Shown piece by piece: positions 49,386 through 59,690 of a DNA stretch of 64,000 nt; within the stretch, counting starts at the first letter, position 1; every line of letters starts with the position of its first letter. This DNA is from Dendrophyllia cribrosa (taxonomy: Eukaryota > Cnidaria > Anthozoa > Scleractinia > Dendrophylliidae): contig JAJLRJ010000010.1 in assembly GCA_024195265.1 (NCBI GenBank), positions 20,068,284-20,132,283 on the forward strand. Reading direction: 5' to 3'. Below the pieces are notes generated by a model. It saw only the letters and a program-made list of their open reading frames with translations, searched no databases and was not told the origin of the DNA. A program made the position numbers and the translations under genes.

Positions 49386-49781
49386 TGTGGCCGAAAGTTT
49401 GCCCACCAGTACCCAGGCAAGCGCCCACCCAACTAGGCCAACCGAACAAAGCACGAGGAGGTTATAGGCAGCATCCCTCGCGGCATTGGCGGCAGAAAGA
49501 ATATTGTCGGCCCTTTCTCGAATAATGTTGCTGCCTTCTTCGATGTGGTCGAGAATGCCTCTTTGGGCTTCGTCTAGATCTTCCACATCTTCCAAATGGA
49601 GTTCTTGCCCATCTTGTAGCAAATCCATTTTCGCTTGCAAGTTATCCATTTTTGCTTGCAAGATATCCAATGCAGACAGCACCGCAGCCATGTCCCTGGT
49701 ACTTGCATTGGCGGCTGCTGGAGCCACTTGTTTTGGTGCCTTTTTTTGCGCCCTGGCCATTGGCTGCTGCCGCCTGGGCAT
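49335..49781 (-). CDS. Coiled-coil protein with C-terminal membrane segment, 148 aa
   Basis: After a basic Ala/Pro-rich start (MPRRQQPMARAQKK), residues about 30-105 form a coiled coil with repeated LQAKMD units. Residues about 111-130 (LLVLCSVGLVGWALAWVLV) are one membrane span, with a short basic and acidic tail. The frame overlaps the helix-turn-helix ORF by 140 bases, and both run through an A7 tract (49741-49747 on the plus strand as T7), where a one-base change would fuse them. Either two proteins or one frame-shifted protein is possible. No family is recognised. Confidence 0.55.
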   Translation of the reverse strand: MPRRQQPMARAQKKAPKQVAPAAANASTRDMAAVLSALDILQAKMDNLQAKMDLLQDGQELHLEDVEDLDEAQRGILDHIEEGSNIIRERADNILSAANAARDAAYNLLVLCSVGLVGWALAWVLVGKLSATPKPKVGTREEVPKDDI

Positions 49782-50007
49782 TGGCGGTTGCCTTGGTGGT
49801 TGCCTCTGTGCCTTCCTTGGCGGTTGCCTCTGTGGTTGCTTTCGTGGATGCTGCTGCAGGCCTTTCCTTGTCGGCCTGCTTCCAGATTTTGTACAGCCGC
49901 GATGTTCCTATCCCAAAGCGCTTCCGGATAGAGGCGGCGGCCTCCACTCCACGCAGGGAAAAAATCTCTTGGACTTCTTCGGGAGAGAGATCTCGTGCTT
50001 TCGGCAT
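49642..50007 (-). CDS. Helix-turn-helix DNA-binding protein, 121 aa
   Basis: Starts MPKARDLSPEEVQEIFSLRG and continues ASIRKRFGIGTSRLYKIWKQ, a homeodomain-like helix-turn-helix of the kind found in transposase and invertase N-termini. The rest is an Ala/Thr/Lys-rich linker. The useful part probably ends near the A7 tract at 49741-49747, after which the other frame is more sensible. TATATA lies directly before the ATG, as for the other genes of this element. The longer open frame upstream of 50007 is repeat-derived. Confidence 0.6.
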   Translation of the reverse strand: MPKARDLSPEEVQEIFSLRGVEAAASIRKRFGIGTSRLYKIWKQADKERPAAASTKATTEATAKEGTEATTKATANAQAAAANGQGAKKGTKTSGSSSRQCKYQGHGCGAVCIGYLASKNG

Positions 50008-50059
50008 GGTATATATTAGTGTGTTTGGGAAAACCACTGGTACACACCAAAAAACTGGT

Positions 50060-50300
50060 TTGCACTTGGAGTGCTTGCCAGTCGCTCTTGCCAGTTGTGC
50101 TTGGAGCACTTGGATCGCTTGCCGGTCGCGCTTGGAGCAATGGCTTCCCAGACACGCTTCGAGCACTTGCCGATTGCGCTTGGGACACTTGGATCGCTTG
50201 CCGATCGCGCTTGCCGCTAGCGCTTGGAGCAACTGGAGTGCTTGCCGATCGTGCTTGGAGCACTGTGGTGCTTGCCAGTCGCACTGGAGGTTTGCGGTAC
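50060..50300. repeat. Degenerate GATCGCGCTTGGAGCACTTGCC repeats
   Basis: About eight imperfect copies of a GCTTGGAGCACTTG plus CCGATCGC unit in the region upstream of the helix-turn-helix gene. They could be protein-binding sites or simple expansion. Confidence 0.6.
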
Positions 50301-50362
50301 TCTCCGGGGTGCACTGGAGCACTTGCCAACACCTTGCAAATTCCTTGCAAATTCCTTGCTGG

Positions 50363-50478
50363 TTCCTACTAGGTTCCTTGTTGGAACCGGCTGGTCCCTA
50401 CTAGGTTCCTTGTTGGAACCGGCTGGTTCCTACTAGGTTCCTTGTTGGAACCGGCTGGTTCCTACTAGGTTCCTTGTT
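50363..50478. repeat. 32-bp tandem repeat, about 3.6 copies
   Basis: TTCCTACTAGGTTCCTTGTTGGAACCGGCTGG-type unit (32 bp), containing the palindrome GTTCCTTGTTGGAAC. It ends exactly where the right arm begins. Confidence 0.85.
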
Positions 50479-50564
50479 GTAGCCTCTAGTGGGGCAAAGA
50501 TCTGTGCATCTGGCGCATGCCTATGGTGCAGCCTCTGGCGCAGCCTCTGGCGCAGAGCCTCTTG

Positions 50565-50770
50565 CGGAGCATCTGGCTGTTGCGGTGCATCTGGCTGTTG
50601 CGGTGCATCTGGCTGTTGCGGAGCATCTGGCTGTTGGGGTGCATCTGGCAATTGCGGTGCATCTGGCTGTTGCGGAGCATCTGGCTCTTGTGGAGCATCT
50701 GGCTGTTGCGGTGCATCTGGCTGTTGCGGTGCATCTGGCTATTGCGGTGCATCTGGCTGTTGCGGAACAA
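50565..50770. repeat. 18-bp tandem repeat encoding PDAPQQ, right arm
   Basis: Mirror of the left-arm repeat with the same unit and the same TAG-generating variant, but a few base and unit differences and an extra GCGCAGCCTCTG unit near 50535. Confidence 0.88.
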
Positions 50771-52545
50771 AGAACTGCGCGATGCGGCATTTGTTCTTGG
50801 ATTTGGTGGTTTTCTCTCGCCCAAGCCTGCAGTAGAGGTGCTTTCCAACTAGGAATGCCAGGGGTCCGATTCTTTCGACCTCTTCGTGCACGAATGCACC
50901 AAAAATGGGTGTCTCCTCTGGTGTGGTTGGCTGGCCCTTCTCGTCTATCGGGGAGACGAAAAGGTAGGTCCTTTGGGCGCCTCGATATGTCGCCCGGGGC
51001 CATCTCCAATGCCTTTTTGCTGTCTTTTGCTCGTGGCGCCGCACAGAGGGTGGAAAGCCTAGTCCTTTCTTCCTCCAATGCTTCCACTGCCAACGCATCT
51101 CTTTGCACCACAAGCTCCCTTTGCTCCTCGTTTTCCAGCAGCTCTTGCAGCGACTGCAGGTCTTCCACTTTTGGTGTGGATAACACGGCTAGTGGGTTCC
51201 AATATATTTTTGTCCCTTCGTTGTTCCAAAACGACTTGGACTGCTGCACACGGATCTGCAGCCTTGTATTTCTTCTTGGAACCCAATGGAGTGTTCTGTT
51301 GTGGTACTCTTCGATCTGCTCGAAGCACTCCGATTGGTTGTCCAAAATTCTTCCCAAACCCCTTGTGGGCCACACGCATACTGTCTCCCCTTCTTCGTCC
51401 TCCAGCACCACTCTCTTTCTCCCAGTTTGTGTTGTCCGAAAGCCCAAGACATAGAAAGTCTTGCCAGCGTTTTCGGAAATCTTGTACGTCCACCCAACAA
51501 GCGCCTGTTCGACGGCTCGCCTTGTTTGGCGCTTTTCTTCCCGGAGTTCGAGAATTTCCTTGGTAGCCTCCTCCAACCGCTCGAGCTCTCTTCGCCGGCT
51601 TTCGACATTCTCTCTGGCCCTCTCGACGACCCCCTCCATTCGCGCTGCCCATTCCAATCTATTTTGGGCCTCCACTAGCTCTTGCAAACGAAGCAGGCGT
51701 TTTCTTGTGGAGAGGGTGGAAAGATGTCTGCCTTCGGCTATTTCCGGCACTTCCACCAGGTCGCAAGAGGGTCGCTCCATCCCGATCCTTGCTGGCTTTC
51801 TTGTTCTCCAGACCCACTCTACATGCCTTGTTGGCGGGAGTATCTCTTGTGGATTAGGGGCGCCTGGGTGCAGCTCGCAGGGCTTCTTGCTTGCAGCTAG
51901 AATGGTTGGGCCGACTTTTGTTTGGCAGCGCAGAGGCGAAAAGAGTATCTCTTCGTTTTCCTCCCCCAAGATCTCCGTGCGAAATATGGGGCAGTTTTGG
52001 AGCCCAAAGTCGGCAATTGTCCATTCGATTGCTCTCTCCCAAGTCGTATCGTCCGCAACCATCGCTGGTGTCGGCTGGACAACCATCCCCTGCAGCTTGC
52101 CGGTTTTGCTGTGGCCACTCCATGCGAGATATATCTTCCCTTGTGGACGGTCTCCCAGCACCATGCAGCGGTCTAGCTGGCTCGCGAAGTTTTCCCATTG
52201 CTTTGCTAGCGGCTGGACAACAAAGAGACCATGGTCGGGAATGGTGCAGCATTTGCCATCCCCACAAGGATTTGCCGAACAAGGGCTAACCAACTCCAAT
52301 GTCTCCGCCACCAGCTCTTCCGCTACAGTTGTGGATAGATCCTCCAAGCTGCAGCCGTACATCGAAGTCTCGATGCGTGTGCAACCTCTCTCTAGCACAG
52401 CTGGATGGCACAATGTCCGGCGGAGATGGTGGTTTGGACTGTCTACAGTGTGGGCTATGTGGCCACCGACGGTCTCTCGCACCTCCCCGGCCTCCAACTG
52501 CGACACAAACTTGTTGTAGACTTTGGTGGCGGTCGTGCGACCATT
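50739..52545 (-). pseudogene. Replication-initiator-like protein, right arm, C-terminal part after TGA
   Basis: Mirror of 46686-48492 with the same coiled coil, the same +1 frame change in the same area and the same TAG. A few substitutions separate the copies, for example in the codons near 52480. All three breaks are therefore shared between arms. Confidence 0.55.
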
Positions 52546-53322
52546 TCATGTTTGGACGAAGGTTAAGACATGGCTGCCCACGGAGTTTGTGTTGTCTAAA
52601 ATATAGCCACGCCCACCACCACCCTCGCCTTGTCGGAAGAATTCGTGCTCGTCCAATAAATGCTGCACCAATGCCTGCCTGTCCAGGGTTCCCGAGAGGT
52701 CTTGCGTGTAATCTATTTGGTATTGCCCCCAGCCAATTGCCTCCAGAAGGCGCCGCATGTGTGGGAGACCTTCCTGCAGCCTTCCCATTGGCACATTCGA
52801 AACATCTACCTTGCAAACAGCATAGCCAGCGGCTTCCTCTCCAGGGTGCAGCCTCTCCCAGATTCGTCTGGCGTGGTAACCTGTTGCGTTTTCGATTTGC
52901 TCCACTGTCCCCACGATAGAGCCACTGGAGTTTGCATCGACTGTGTGGGCTACCGAAATGTGCTTGTACCCGTCTTCGTCGCCCCAGACTTCTCGAACAA
53001 AGATAGAGATCTGTGCCACCAGTCTTTTGGCTGCGCCCTCTTCGCCTGTGGTACAAGAAGTCTTGCGACCACGTATCCGAACAATGTCTTTCTCTTGCAG
53101 TGGGACATAGACATAGAAATCGTCTACAAAGACTGGAAGCCCATCCAAGGGTTGGAGATTCGTTTGCCCCTGGTGCCCCGAGAGGTAATCGACACTCGCG
53201 ATGTCGGAGACCAAATTGCTTTCATAGACGTTCTCCTGCAAGATGTGTATGGCGACTGCCTTCTTGGTTCGTAGGCCCATCTCTTCCAAAGTTGCTCGCT
53301 GCGCATCCATCGCGACCCGCAT
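52546..53322 (-). CDS. Replication-initiator-like protein, right arm, N-terminal part to in-frame TGA
   Basis: Mirror of 45909-46685, same length, with the same TATATATAT-ATG start and TGA (52546-52548). A few residues differ from the left copy (such as GTLDRQ against GTLNSQ), so the arms have diverged slightly since they were last homogenised. Confidence 0.55.
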   Translation of the reverse strand: MRVAMDAQRATLEEMGLRTKKAVAIHILQENVYESNLVSDIASVDYLSGHQGQTNLQPLDGLPVFVDDFYVYVPLQEKDIVRIRGRKTSCTTGEEGAAKRLVAQISIFVREVWGDEDGYKHISVAHTVDANSSGSIVGTVEQIENATGYHARRIWERLHPGEEAAGYAVCKVDVSNVPMGRLQEGLPHMRRLLEAIGWGQYQIDYTQDLSGTLDRQALVQHLLDEHEFFRQGEGGGGRGYILDNTNSVGSHVLTFVQT

Positions 53323-53404
53323 ATATATAGTAGTTTTAAATTTTAAATTTTTGTTAAAAAAATGTGGACAACTTTTCTTGCTTTTGTACGACATAGCTGT
53401 GTGC

Positions 53405-53630
53405 TCTAGCGATTTCCCTTCCCACTGCTGGCAAGGGCAATGCATATGCCATATACAAGCTTGCGGGGTAAGGGCAATGCATATGTCCCACCGGGCTTGC
53501 GGGTGCATGCTGCATGCCATATACCGCTGGGGCAAGGGGCAAAAAAAGGCCATTGCTGGCAAGGGGCAATGCATATGCTGCACCAGGCAAAGCATATGCC
53601 ATATTCTGCTGGGGCAAGGGGCAAAAAAAA
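53405..53630. repeat. Iteron-like GCATATGCATTGCCC repeats, right arm
   Basis: Mirror of 45600-45830, between the right-arm initiator-like gene and the Cys-rich ORF. Confidence 0.6.
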
Positions 53631-53791
53631 GAATGCCATCCCAAAAAGGTGGTTGAAAAATTGGTAGTCAAAACAAAATCTTTCGCTCTAGTGAAAGCTT
53701 TCACGTTCGCCATGTGGGTGGGTATATACAGGGGGTGGGATTTCTCCAATTGGCAATACCCCCTGGGTTGGGGAACGACGAGTTGTTTGAC

Positions 53792-54079
53792 TTAAAATGA
53801 TGAGAATGATTTGGTTGAAATTTTGCCATGTTTAAAAAGTCTCTCCTCACACAGAAAACTTGTTTCACTTGAGAAACTAACTGATACATTGCATGTACCA
53901 CAAGAAAGGGTTAGACATGACCAGCAATCGCAATAAGAGGTAAACCAATTATTACATAAGGAACACTCCCGCCCTGTCATTCTTTTGCTTGCTGGCGCAC
54001 GGCAGTATGTACATATGAATTGTTCACTAAGCAGTATAAAAATATCTCGGAGACGTTTTCCAGGTAAGACCTCCATCAT
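53792..54079 (-). CDS. Small Cys-rich (zinc-type) protein, right arm, 95 aa
   Basis: Identical in its Cys pattern to the left-arm ORF at 45151-45438: CTYC, ECSLC, YCDCWSC and CGTC, MMEVLPGK start after TATAT. Intact in both arms, unlike the large gene. Confidence 0.55.
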   Translation of the reverse strand: MMEVLPGKRLRDIFILLSEQFICTYCRAPASKRMTGRECSLCNNWFTSYCDCWSCLTLSCGTCNVSVSFSSETSFLCEERLFKHGKISTKSFSSF

Positions 54080-54155
54080 GATATACACAGAGAGGGTTTC
54101 TTCAATTGGTTATACCAGGCCAGTGTGGGTTGTGCTAGCCGGATTGCTAACAATT

Positions 54156-54978
54156 AGTAGTTAGTACAGTGCTAAACCGGGATCACCTCAGGTAAATTAA
54201 GGCAAGGGCCTCTAGTTTTAACGCCCAAAAGCTACGGGGGTGGTCTATCTCAAGAGGCTTAAGTCATGAGAACTCAATACTTTAAAAGAGTAAATAGTTA
54301 GCAAATGTGGTCCTTTTGCCAAGAATAACATATGCAAATTAGGTCACGTGACTTAATACAGCCACAAAATCCAGAAAAAACTTTCAGCAAAGATGGCAAC
54401 AGTTTATACCGATCATAATCAAATGTTATTGCTACCAGATAAGTCCCAAGAACAACAACAAAAAATCTGCGCTTGGCCTTTGTTGATTATTTCATTAAGT
54501 TTGAAAATAAACGGTAATTTGTGCTAGTACCCAGTACCCCGTAATAGTAATCTATTATTTTTCCTGTATTTTTTTTAAACTATTCTTAAAAAGGCCAAGC
54601 GCAGAAATGAAGTTCATAATAGCCTTAAAATCATAAAACTTCTGGCAGCCTCCAGGTATTGGTGAAAAGTGTTGCCATTTTGCTTGAAATATTGTTGACT
54701 TAAAAATAACCCTGACAGGTCACGTGACCTAATTTGCATATAATCTGCGTGCTAAAATGTCTAAACTTGCAAAATCTTTAGTCCACCAAAGATTTGAGTT
54801 CTCATGGCCAAAGCCTCAGAAGATAGACCACCCCCTCACTTTTTTGAGTGAAATAGCTGGAGGCCCCTGCCTTAATTTACCTGAGACCCCGACATGTTAA
54901 AATAAGCGGTCCGAGCTAGTGAGGACCGCTTATTTTGACATGTCGGGGTGGTCCCGGTTTAGCACTGTACTAACTACT
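54156..54978. repeat. Right terminal hairpin, 122 bp, split by a nested MITE
   Basis: Without the 701-bp insertion it is a 122-bp palindrome like the left one. Confidence 0.9.
54187..54885. mobile_element. Nested 699-bp MITE in the right hairpin
   Basis: Ends CTCAGGTAAATTAAGGCAAG...CCTGCCTTAATTTACCTGAG, with AC on both sides (54185-54186 and 54886-54887). Longer sub-terminal homology (GGTGGTCTATCT, GAGAACTCAA, GCAAATTAGGTCACGTGAC) runs about 200 bp inwards. No coding capacity. Confidence 0.85.
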
Positions 54979-54983
54979 GCATT

Positions 54984-55091
54984 GTTTTCCTTACTAATAT
55001 GTCTTGTCAGTAACTGTGCTCACACTGTGGGTGGCTCCTCCTAAAATGTTCTACAATTGGTATGGGATTTAATGGAGCCGAAACCAATTGT

Positions 55092-55133
<42 letters not shown>

Positions 55134-55240
55134 GAAATTCAGATAAGTAAGTTTAGTAGCCAAATTTATTTGAAGTTTGTCCCCTTTGAATTATCAAATG
55201 ATAATTATGTACAAGATTCTACAAATGGTAGGAGGGTTTA
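54984..55240. other. Flank without gene
   Basis: A/T-rich. A short inverted pair around ACAATTGGT (about 55050-55095) is the only structure seen. Confidence 0.5.
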
Positions 55241-55597
55241 GGCTATGTCTACACTATACCGGATAGCTCTTGCGCCGGCACGAAAACCATACCGGATAGG
55301 CCTCTCGTTCACACATGAAACGCTAGTTTCGGAACGATTTTTGTTCCGGAGCGCCGCTGCGACGCGGCGCTCGTGAAAGTGAATCGTCACATATCGGATA
55401 CATTCTCGTGCCAATCTCTGGGGCAGTGTGAACAGGCAATCGAACCGAACCGTAGCGGAAGTCAACAACTAGGAGCGAGGATTGAAACCCACTGAAAAAG
55501 AAGTAAATATCCAGTTCTGGGTCGTTTCTGTTCACACCAGGCCGGGGTATTTTCCATGTCGACATGATAAGCTATCCGGTATAGTGTAGACATAGTC
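55241..55597. mobile_element. PIF/Harbinger-type MITE, 357 bp
   Basis: GGCTATGTCTACACTATACC...GGTATAGTGTAGACATAGTC flanked by TTA on both sides (55238-55240 and 55598-55600), the 3-bp target duplication typical of Harbinger. No transposase. Confidence 0.85.
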
Positions 55598-56069
55598 TTA
55601 GTTTCCGAGTTGTAAACGATGTTTTTGACTTTTCGGCCCAATTTGGTTAGATAATGGCCATAAAATGGCATTTGTAGCCTGAAAAAGGGTCTTTTGGTGG
55701 AAATTTGGGTGTTAAAGGGTTAATGTACAGTTTTTTACGCTTGTTAACATGTAAATCACCAGTAATATAAAAGGGCTGTCAAATTTAAAGCTAGCAATCC
55801 AATCCTTATTAGTTCATGTCCAGTTCCCCTTAACGTTTAGACAACAATGAAGATTCAATTTGTAACTATCGTGAGACTTGTTCCATTTGCCTTATTAGGT
55901 AAATTAACAGAAGCGAACCATGAAACTCTGAATAAATATTTTGGAAAGCTTAAATATTTTTGTTACTAATAAAAGTTTTTACATGGGTTTAGATAGGTAT
56001 TGGCACATGGGATAAGTCTCTGCAGTTACCATATGCTAATAAGGCAAAATTTTGACCCAATATGGTCTG

Positions 56070-56151
56070 AACTCTCGTAAGCGACCACCTTCCGTAAGCG
56101 ACCACCTAGGCTTGACATTTTGGGTGGTCGCTTACAGGAGGTTCGACTGTA
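56070..56151. repeat. Pogo/Tigger-like terminal fragment
   Basis: CGTAAGCGACCACC repeated, then GGTGGTCGCTTACAGGAGGTTCGACTGTA, the end typical of pogo-like MITEs. Confidence 0.55.
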
Positions 56152-56172
56152 TGTACAAGATAGGTGGCGATC

Positions 56173-56290
<118 letters not shown>

Positions 56291-56476
56291 TACAAATATA
56301 ATAAACTTAGGTGTGGAAACAGAAACAAAAGAAAAAGAAAAATGCATAATCAAGTGAAAAGTTTCGATGGAATGGAGTTCGTTTGAGTGTTCAAAATCGG
56401 TCCCTTTTTCTTTATGAGCCTGAGCATCTCATAAATGAGGCACTCAAACTTTCTGCGGCATCTTTTTCAATCTTGT

Positions 56477-56565
56477 ACATAATTATCATTTGACAATGAC
56501 GACATGCTGTCAGTCGTCGAAACGTCATGTTTTGATATCGCTAATTTTTATTCTCAAATATTTTT
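56477..56565 (+). mobile_element. Penelope-like terminal fragment with hammerhead-like core
   Basis: GACGACATGCTGTCAGTCGTC then GAAACGTCATG resembles a hammerhead stem II and GAAA box with a GUC site. 56523-56565 matches the reverse complement of 43722-43764. Confidence 0.55.
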
Positions 56566-57618
56566 CGCATAAGAAAAATGGATTAAATTTGTAGATATAG
56601 AAGAGGCAAAAATTAAATCCGAATTAAATATAGTCTATGTATGTATGTATGTCTCAATGAAATCGGTCGTTTCACTACATTTTGATGTTGATTCGCTACA
56701 ATGAAGTCATTTCGCTGCAACCCGAAGTCGAATCGGTGCATCATTCAACAATATTCAAGAAGAGGCGAAAGAGTCAATTTCCATACTGATAAGGCGACTC
56801 CGATGAACAGGATGTAGTCAGTATTCAAATTGTCTGTAACGTAATTTATCTCAAGTATGCAGCCGATCGCCTGTCTGTTTCATTAGTTAAAATTCAAGAA
56901 TAAAGTCGAAAACAATAAGATTCAAATTCTAATTGCATCCAAGTATTTATAATTTTATGAATAGGTACGAAGAAGAAACTTGTGATTTCTCAAATTATAA
57001 TATGAATGAGCGCACTAGCAATAGACTTGAAATTTTTTAATTGAGTCCTGAAGGGGTAGCCATGGGGAGTGAGATTTGCCTATTTTTGAACTGGGAAAAT
57101 GAGATTTAGGTCACTGGGACTGGGATTTGGATCATTGGGACTGGGAATCTTAAACACAAAATTGGGAATGGGGAACACGTCTATACATTACACAGCATAT
57201 ATTGTTAACGCTTAATATCATTATTAAACTCATAGAATGACGAAATGGATAATTTTGATTCAGTAACAGTCTTAAACGAAACCAGCGCAGTGCATTAACG
57301 ACTCGCCCGTAAAGTCCTCAGAGTATTTTTCTTCTCTTGTGTGTCAGTGATTTAGTTGCACAGCGGTACAACTGCGACTGAGCAGTCCGTCAAACTATCG
57401 TGAGACCATCGTGAGGCAACATGGCGGCAATTACTGGTGAATCTCTTTGTATCTTTGTAGTCGTAGAAATCAAGTACATTTCCACAAATAGTATAGTAAA
57501 TACACACGGAAAATTGTAAATTGGACATTCGTTTGAACTGTTCTCTTCTGTTCTTTTCCAAAGAACTGGGCAAGGCATTGTTACAGATGAGTGGATTTAG
57601 AGGAATCCAACAAAATAA
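56566..57618. other. Non-coding stretch
   Basis: No gene seen. A short (ATGT)n run near 56636-56652 and A/T-rich DNA. Confidence 0.5.
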
Positions 57619-58682
57619 CACCCCTCTGTAACAGACCCGGTGGATTCTATATCCTCACCAGGTTTTCGAAAAAACGCCACCAGGCCGGCTAGTTTTCACC
57701 GGGTCGGCTAATTTTCCACCGGTTTTTTTTTTAATTGTCTACCAGCTTTATTCAATCATTAATCTACCATGATACTATATTGACAGATAGCCACCGCCTT
57801 AGCAGGCGCGTAGGTGGGGTTTCAGAAGGGGTGTTCATATTTATCTGAAGGTTTTGTAATGAGGGTGAATGAAGCGAGCGCCGGAGGCGCGAGCCTCTAG
57901 GGGGGACTGGGGGCATGCCCCCTCAGAAAGTTTTGAAATGTCCACGAGATATTTCGTCAAAAAATCAAATCTCGATCAAGTGTAAAATTACAGGTATTTT
58001 TAGTGCTTACAGATAGATTTTTTTAGCTTGATACATATAATACTTGATACATATATCCTGGCCTAACTTAACTTAACTTAACCGGCCCGGTTACGCCGTC
58101 CCTGTACTGAAAGTAGCCTTAAGGTCAATACACACTGAACACGTATCAGCTAATAAATGATATAATGCTACACTGAACACGTATAAGTATCGTTCTCGGA
58201 TGTGATCTGATGTCATAGTCGGTACTACTATCGTCCGAAAAATCAGACAAGGACGAAGAGCTATCCTTCTCAGAGCTGGTGTCCGCCATCTTTGACTCGT
58301 TGGTATGTTCAGTAGTTGTAGTGTCACGTGTTTACAATTCGACATCCTATTGGTTAAAAAACGTCAGGGTTTCCCGCCATTTATATTTACGGTCGTGTTG
58401 TGGTATGGGACAGACCCCTTTCCGCTCTGCAGTGTTCTTTTTCTTTTCTTTTCTTTTTACAATCGGTTTCTGATTCTTTTTTTTGTCGATGTTGCTGTTT
58501 TTCCTTTTACAAACAAACAAATATTAAAGAAATACGCTGGGTATGTAAAAGTCACACCAGGGAAGCAAAAGAATAGCCGGGTAAAATCAAAATATTCACC
58601 AGGTACCAAGTAGGCTAATTTTCACCGGGTGGAGGAAAAAAGTCCACTGGGTCGGGTTTCACCGGGTCTGTTACAGAGGGGT
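57619..58682. mobile_element. Non-autonomous hAT-type element, 1064 bp
   Basis: CACCCCTCTGTAACAGACCC...GGGTCTGTTACAGAGGGGTG with CAAAATAA before and TAAAATAA after (7 of 8 bases equal), fitting an 8-bp target duplication. Repeated TTTCACCGGGT motifs lie inside both ends. No transposase is seen. Confidence 0.8.
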
Positions 58683-59010
58683 GTAAAATAATTTACTTTT
58701 CAGTCCTGCACAAATTTCTTTACATGCTTTATTTAACGTTAAATCGGTGACCCCCAAAATTAAACATCACATATTCTACGCAGGATTTTAGTCATATTCT
58801 GCACGTATTTCTTGTGGGTGTTTTGTTCATTTTCGCACCCGTGATTAATTTATATTGTACACGTTATGTATAAATAAGTTCCCCATGTAATCTTGTTTCA
58901 AACTCCCTGATGAAGTCTGTAGTTATCAGACTTTTCATTTGCGAAAAAAAATTAGATAAATGTCGTTAAGATAAGGCTATCTTTCAGTATTTTCTTCCAT
59001 GCGCTCTATC

Positions 59011-59140
59011 AAATATAAATATAAACACAAGGTTGGAGAGAGGCACAATGTGTGTTTAACGCGTATTTATTTGATCGCGTTTTTAGGCGCGACCTCGTCG
59101 ACTTGACCAAAATACTCTCCAACCTTGTGTTTATATTTAA
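59011..59140. repeat. Foldback repeat
   Basis: AAATATAAACACAAGGTTGGAGAG and its complement around a centre with CGCG-containing unique DNA. Confidence 0.75.
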
Positions 59141-59617
59141 TTTATATTTAATGTTTAGTGATAATAATGAAGATCTTTAAACAGGGAGCTCACGTCACAA
59201 TAAGTGGTTTTTTAGTGGGGTCTTGCAAAATAACAATGAAAATTTAGATGTACGTGATAAAAACGGATAAAAACTGGATGACGGAAAATGGATAAAAATA
59301 CAGTAAAAAGTGAGTAAACGTTGCTCAAATGTCAGCCAAAAACGCTTCTTTTGTTTTTCCTTTATCGTTAAAACATGTATCAGAGATGTACGTCAGGGAT
59401 GTAAGTCAACTAGGTATATGAAATGGTTACCTTCTCTGTCAAAAACGGTATATAAAAGGGTAAGGGTTTGGACTTCGGGGCGGAGCATCCCTGTTCAAAA
59501 CTATGAGTAAAATGACCGCACCTATATATTATCCGTTAAACCATCGAATAATGCATTTATTATTTGACTAAAATTCCTTTCATTATAGCTTTTGTGTCTT
59601 TAAACCGGGATACTAAC

Positions 59618-59690
59618 AGCCGCCGCACACTAGCCGATTATTCGTCAGTCGACAAAAAAATCTTAACTTGTCGGCTAGTGTGCGGCGGCT
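59618..59690. repeat. Short hairpin MITE
   Basis: AGCCGCCGCACACTAGCCGA...TCGGCTAGTGTGCGGCGGCT, stems of about 22 bp. Confidence 0.8.

Larger units (their letters stand above)
48741..50478. other. Unique centre of the giant palindrome
   Basis: 1738 bp present once. It holds the helix-turn-helix and coiled-coil/membrane ORFs (minus strand) and three kinds of tandem repeats. 48772-49260 has no supported gene. Confidence 0.85.
44953..54978. mobile_element. 10.0-kb giant palindromic element with 5-bp target duplication
   Basis: The outer ends read AGTAGTTAGTACAGTGC...GCACTGTACTAACTACT and are flanked by GCATT on both sides (44948-44952 and 54979-54983). Two arms, 44953-48740 and 50479-54978 (the latter with a 701-bp insertion), are near-identical reverse complements. 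The centre, 48741-50478, is unique. The element is GC-richer than the host DNA. Each arm carries a terminal hairpin, a Cys-rich ORF, iteron-like repeats and a replication-initiator-like gene. I recognise no known superfamily. Confidence 0.9.
50479..54978. repeat. Right arm of the giant palindrome
   Basis: Reverse complement of 44953-48740. Subtracting the nested MITE and its duplication (701 bp) leaves 3799 bp against 3788 bp in the left arm. Confidence 0.95.

Noticed and set aside
58911..58960. CTGATGAAGTCTG...CAGACTT...GCGAAA as a hammerhead ribozyme
   Set aside because: The stem is good but the GAAA box is displaced and no cleavage triplet or closing stem I is visible; at most a relic.
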